Assembly: GCA_014898415.1 (NCBI GenBank)
Contig: RCTD01000020.1
Location: 682,001 to 746,000 of the forward strand
Reading direction: 5' to 3'
Origin: Stromatinia cepivora
Taxonomy: Eukaryota; Ascomycota; Leotiomycetes; Helotiales; Sclerotiniaceae
DNA length: 64,000 bases
Shown: positions 59,587-64,000 of the stretch, in pieces
Layout of the letters: each line of letters begins with the position of its first letter
How positions within the stretch are numbered: the first letter of the stretch is position 1
Position numbers and translations under genes: made by a program
Notes under the pieces: generated by a model
What the model saw: the letters and a program-made list of their open reading frames with translations, nothing else
Databases searched by the model: none
Told to the model about the DNA's origin: nothing

Positions 59587-61522
59587 ATGAGGTTCTCTCG
59601 CGTGCTTTCTGGCTTGGCGATATGTAGCTTAGCTGCATGTGAGTCTTCTATGGAGCTATTGGAATCTCTTCGTGAAATCCCACAAGGTTGGATTCAACTC
59701 GAAAGACCTGGTCCATTCAAGACTATCAAACTTCGAATCGCTCTAGAACAACCAGATCATGAGCTTTTCGAGCAGAAACTTTATGCTGTTTCGACTCCTG
59801 ATCATAGTGAATATGGTCAACACCTTGACCGGGAGGAACTCAAGAGATTCATCAAGCCAGCTGATGAATCCACTCATGCCGTTCTTTCCTGGCTAGAGAA
59901 ATCTGGTATCTCGGAATCAAATATCCACAATGATGGGGAATGGATCAATTTCCGGACTTCAATTCAACAAGCGGAACAGATGTTGAATACTACCTTCCAT
60001 TACTACGCTCATCAAGACATGAAGAACAATAAGCAAATTCGAACTTTAGAATACTCAGTTCCACAGGAGATCTCCAGTCATATCACAATGATTCAACCCA
60101 CAACCAGATTTGGCCAAATTAAAGCACAAAAGAGCCAAATGTTTCGGGAGGATTTTTCAGCTGCTGCTTTACTATCACTCAATACTACTGCCTGCAATGT
60201 TACAATTACTCCTCAATGCCTCCGAGATCTTTATAACATTGGTAATTACACAGCTAAGGCCAACCCCGAGTCACGTCTAGGTGTTACCGGTTACCTGAAT
60301 CAATGGGCAAAATATGATGGTCTAGAGGCTTTCTTGGAGAAATATGCCCCATATGCTGTTAGCCAGAACTTCTCTTATGCTCTCATTAATGGAGGATTGG
60401 ATACACAAAACTCAACCATCGATGATGGAGAAGCGAATTTGGATATTCAGTATGCTGCTGCCATAGGCTTCAAAACTAATATCACCTATTACAGTACAGG
60501 TGGACTAGGACAGCTAATTCCAGATCTTGATCAGCCAACATTAGAACATAACCAAAATGAACCATACTTGGATTACCTCAACTATATGTTAAGTCTACCA
60601 AATAATCAGCTACCACAAACAATCACAACCTCATATGGCGAAGATGAACAATCCGTCCCAGAAGTCTATTCTAAAACTGTCTGTAAAATGTTCGGCCAGC
60701 TGGGCTTAAGAGGTGTATCCATCCTCTTTTCATCCGGAGACACCGGTGTCGGATCAGCTTGCCAAACCAACGATGGAAAGAACACAACACGTTTCTTACC
60801 CATTTTCCCAGCAGCTTGTCCTTATGTCACCTCAGTAGGAGGAACACGATATGTCGAACCAGAAGCCGCAGTTTCTTTCTCATCAGGTGGATTTAGTGAT
60901 AGATGGCCAAGACCTTCATATCAGGATGATGCGGTCAAGGATTATTTGAAGATTTTGGGAGATAGGTGGAAGGGCCTTTATAATCGACACGGTAGAGGAT
61001 TTCCCGATGTGGCGGCTCAGGGTGTTAGGTTTCATGTTGTGTTGGTATTTTCCGATTCCTTTGACAAGTCAGTTTTGGTACTAACAAAAGATCTTAGGGA
61101 TGTCGACTCCATCACTGGCGTCGCAGCAGATCAACTACTTTCTGGCACCAGGTAACTATCTCCCATTTTCCCCTTCTTTGCTCTTCCAGCCCGGCCTGCT
61201 CCCCTTCCCCACACCAAACTAACCCCCATTTAGTGCTTCCTCCCCAGCCTTCGCAGCAACCATCTCCCTCCTCAACAACGCCTGTCTAAATGCAGGTCGT
61301 AAGCCCCTTGGTTTCCTCAACCCTTGGCTCTATTCTATCGGTAAACAAGGACTTAATGATATTGTGAATGGTGGTAGTACGGGATGTACGGGTACCGATA
61401 TTTATTCCGGGTTGCCCGCGCCGTTTGTTCCATATGCTAGTTGGAATGCTACGAAAGGATGGGATCCAGTGACCGGATTAGGAACCCCGGATTTCGCGAA
61501 GCTGTTGAAGTTGGTTGAGTGA
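59587..61522 (+). CDS. Secreted sedolisin-type tripeptidyl peptidase (S53)
   Basis: Exons 59587-61151 and 61234-61522 give 617 residues. The ATG at 59587 starts [18 protein letters not shown], a signal-peptide-like segment. A pro-domain follows to about residue 195, with [20 protein letters not shown] and a HAVLSWL segment. The S53 catalytic residues are Glu282 and Asp286 ([10 protein letters not shown]), the oxyanion Asp385 (SSGDTGVG) and the serine in [11 protein letters not shown]. The C-terminal calcium-site region reads [12 protein letters not shown] and [13 protein letters not shown]. Such enzymes degrade proteins in acidic surroundings outside the cell. A possible extra 57-nt intron at about 61047-61103, splitting RFHVV from DVDSITG, would shorten the protein by 19 residues. 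Confidence 0.88.
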
Positions 61523-61760
61523 TAGGGCAGTAAGATCAAAAATTGAAAGGAAGGAGAGCTGAAATGGAAGGAGCTATTAAATAATTATTATGTTGACGGA
61601 GCACGGTGGTAAATTCTGGTGACTATGGCATCAAGATGTTTGTTCATAGCATAATACAACTCTCTATATTAACATCGCCCTTGTACATTGTGATCCGAAA
61701 TGGCTTTGGGTTAGTCACTTTGCTGGATTTGTGTCGTGGAAATAAATCACGTACCTAACT
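61523..61760. other. 3' flank of sedolisin gene
   Basis: No feature seen. Confidence 0.45.
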
Positions 61761-62004
61761 AATTTCTGCGGAAATCTCCCCCAGATATGCAACAAAAGAC
61801 CTCGATTTTCTTGTTCTAATTGCCCCGCGGTTTTGTTGCATATCGCACTATGGTAATTCCCCTGAGATATGCAACGGAGACTACCTACCTATTACTCACA
61901 GAAATCACCTAATTTCCGCGGAAATCTCCCCCAGATATGCAACAAATGCCTTTCTATCTAATTATCCGAAGTTTTGTTGCATATCGCACCATGGTAATTC
62001 CCCT
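61761..62004. repeat. Two tandem hairpin-forming units
   Basis: Unit A (61761-61864) and unit B (61911-62004) share AATTTCYGCGGAAATCTCCC at the left and GCACYATGGTAATTCCCCTG at the right, offset by 150 bp. Inside each unit GATATGCAACAAA faces TTTTGTTGCATATC in inverse orientation; in unit A the arms (61784-61797 and 61831-61844) match over 14 bases. A further half-arm GATATGCAACGG lies between the units. The loops differ between units, whereas the arms are conserved. Confidence 0.8.
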
Positions 62005-62279
62005 GTACATATGATATGGCATGACTAAGTACCTATCTAGTATCGAGTATCCGGACGTTCTATTACGTATTAGCCGTGATTATTCCCTGTTTCTCATTTA
62101 TGTTTAAGAAGATTAATATTGGGTTGATCTTGAGTGAAGGTTGTTTGTAGAAGGAGATCTAACCGAACTGAATTGAATTAAAACCGGTAGTTACCATTAG
62201 CATTTCTATTGTACTCAAATATTAGTCTAGTTTTCACATCAACCTTCTTCCAGAGTTTTTATGCTTTTTGATTGGATAT

Positions 62280-63420
62280 TTTAAGCGAACTCTTCAAAGG
62301 GTCTAATCGGCCATCTTCTAAATAATGTATATCAAACCCTCATCAAAATATACTTTATGTAATAAATTTTCAATTATTATATTTATAGATAATTTGTTAT
62401 ATAATATAGAATCTGCTGATCGAAGAGATATAGATTTATTATTTGATTTATTTTTTAATCTTTCTAAATCTTCAATTAATTATAATACAGAATTGATTTC
62501 TTTACCCTTTTCTATTCCTAATTTTGATATCTTTCAATTTTCATTTTAATAAATTGTAAATGATATTGAAGTTTGTATAAAATATAAACTATATAATGTT
62601 TAAATTTTATTATTATTCGATTTAGAACAAAATAAAGATTTAATTCTTGTTATAATGAAATCATTTTATCTGATATATAAAATTTATCTTTTCGGATTGG
62701 AAATCTAATTTATAAATATAATAATTAAATCAATACCAATTGAAATTTCATAAAAATAAAAAGTATAAAATATAAATAAATAATATATCTATTTATAATA
62801 TAATTTTCGATTAATAATTATAATATAATATAGTTAAACAAAGTTAATGTATATATAAAAATAGGCGAAAAACTGTAACACAATGGCCGAATAACTTGAG
62901 TATCTCTTAGAATTAAAAGCTACAGATCGAAAGGTAGAACTATATGATTATATATATACAGGCCGAAAGCTCATTTAGTCTATTCGGGGAATACTATATT
63001 CCGATTAGGGTTCGAATCGATTATATTGTATATATATATAATACTATTTTTTCTTATATGAAAGTTCGTTTCGAATGTTTTAAATAAATAATATAAAAGA
63101 ACCCGAAAACAATTATAACTATGAATCATTAATTTTATTCATTAATTTGGTCAAATGTATAAATTCGATAATATTTATCGTTTCTTTTATTTGATTAGAA
63201 AAAGTATGTTTATCAATTATGTTTTCTAAATATATTAAAGCCTTCAATTTCTTTTCCATTTTTATTTTATTTTATTTTGAATTTATATTATTATCATTTA
63301 AAGTAATTAGTATAGAATGATTAATTGGATTAAATGAATTATATATTCTATTATATAAATTCAAATAATAAGTATGAATCTAATGGTATAAGGATCTATA
63401 TTATATATATCTGTTTTTTT
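62280..63420. other. Very AT-rich island
   Basis: The segment is dominated by A and T, with few G or C, unlike the genic part of the window. No intact gene is visible; a 74-codon frame at 62325-62549 has no recognisable motif. In filamentous ascomycetes such islands are usually old transposons mutated by RIP; that is inference here. It adjoins the LTR-like element to the right. Confidence 0.6.
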
Positions 63421-63530
63421 TGTGAAAACGAGTTCGTTTTTGTGGAGTGAATTCGGGAGCTTTCAATTGTCGAAATTGAGGGGATACCTTTGGTGGTGGT
63501 GTTAAGGTGAAATTGGAATCGAGTATATTT

Positions 63531-63812
63531 TGTGACGCACAAGAGCCGTAGTAGAGCTGAATAAACAGGGTCAATTATGTTCTTTAGAATCTACAACTGA
63601 AGAACTATAGCTCATAAAGAACGACTAGATATATATACACAAATACCCATTTGTAAACTGCAAGATTGTATATAAGTATTATTAGGGTTATCATTTTATT
63701 ATATTAAATCGTATAATTCATAATGTATACATACAAATGATCAGCTCATAAATTGATATAAGAAATAAAAGATATCATATAATTAGCCTTCTATAATTCA
63801 CGATTCGTGACA
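63531..63812 (-). mobile_element. LTR of a retrotransposon extending beyond the right edge
   Basis: The 282-bp segment starts TGTGACG and ends CGTGACA on the plus strand, i.e. TG...CA with a short inverted repeat. At its right border lies a polypurine tract, read on the minus strand as AAAGGGGGGGGTAG, next to TGTCACG. That order (internal DNA, polypurine tract, LTR) marks it as the 3' LTR of an element on the minus strand. The right end of the LTR contains the 13-bp palindrome TCACGATTCGTGA. The second LTR and the coding region are outside the window, so the type (Ty3 or other) is not determined. Confidence 0.6.
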
Positions 63813-64000
63813 CTACCCCCCCCTTTGGAAAAGCTCGCCCTCAAACGTTTCATTCCTTTATTCCATTGCTATTTCATCGAAAACCAGATTTTGTGAAGGT
63901 TCATGAACTTTAAATCAATTAGATTAATCATTTTGGTTGATTTGGTCAATTTACTGGAAATTAACCAAATTGACTAAATTAATCGACCAAATTGATCAAA
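63813..64000 (-). mobile_element. Internal part of the LTR element, 3' end
   Basis: The polypurine tract is at 63814-63827. A short minus-strand frame (VHEPSQNLVFDEIAME, stop at 63858-63860) may be the end of pol, but a stop lies close upstream. From about 63925 to the edge, words like TTGGTCAATT and AATTGACCAA recur in both orientations, a degenerate A/T-rich array. Confidence 0.4.

Noticed and set aside
63001..63030. Sequence resembling the T-loop of a tRNA
   Set aside because: No acceptor or anticodon stem could be paired around it in this AT-rich segment.

Overview
The window is nuclear DNA of a filamentous ascomycete. Genes are monocistronic, densely packed and mostly interrupted by short introns (about 47-140 nt) with GT-AG ends and CTAAC-like branch points. 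The gene set fits this: class III chitin synthase, glyoxylate-cycle isocitrate lyase, neutral trehalase, secreted sedolisin and a fungal GT2 glycosyltransferase. The style of the proteins and an AT-rich transposon island at the right end suggest a leotiomycete, perhaps Sclerotiniaceae (Botrytis/Sclerotinia group). That placement is inference and was not tested by a search.

Left part (1-22.4 kb): an F-box-like cysteine-rich protein (-), the replication-checkpoint mediator Mrc1 (-), a molybdate transporter (+, divergent from mrc1), mitochondrial ribosomal protein uL22m (-), the U4/U6 snRNP factor Prp24/SART3 (+, divergent from uL22m), isocitrate lyase (-) and neutral trehalase (-). Next comes a 6-kb stretch without a recognisable gene (22.4-28.5 kb). 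Middle part (28.5-41 kb): GT2 glycosyltransferase (+), a decayed sugar-transporter copy (-), an unrecognised conserved-looking protein (+), a GNAT acetyltransferase carrying a minisatellite (+), Rtf1 of the Paf1 complex (-) and Coq7 (+, divergent from rtf1). Right part (41-64 kb): phospholipase D (-), an alpha/beta hydrolase (+), a gamma-glutamylcyclotransferase-like protein (-), class III chitin synthase (-), a low-molecular-weight tyrosine phosphatase (-) and a sedolisin-type tripeptidyl peptidase (+). The window ends in a hairpin-forming tandem repeat, a very AT-rich island and the edge of an LTR retrotransposon.

The genes do not form one pathway or cluster; they are core housekeeping and growth functions. 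Loose themes are carbon reserve use (isocitrate lyase, trehalase), polarised growth and wall building (GT2, chitin synthase, phospholipase D) and nuclear functions (Mrc1, Rtf1, Prp24). The most unusual observation is a 625-nt intron in the Prp24 gene that carries a zinc-finger coding segment broken by one in-frame stop. Next come a serine/threonine/proline minisatellite inside the acetyltransferase fold, the G-rich repeat over that gene's stop codon, and the hairpin repeats next to the retroelement. I did not find a clear new multi-gene system. Exon boundaries were worked out by hand from reading frames, splice consensus and remembered family sequences.
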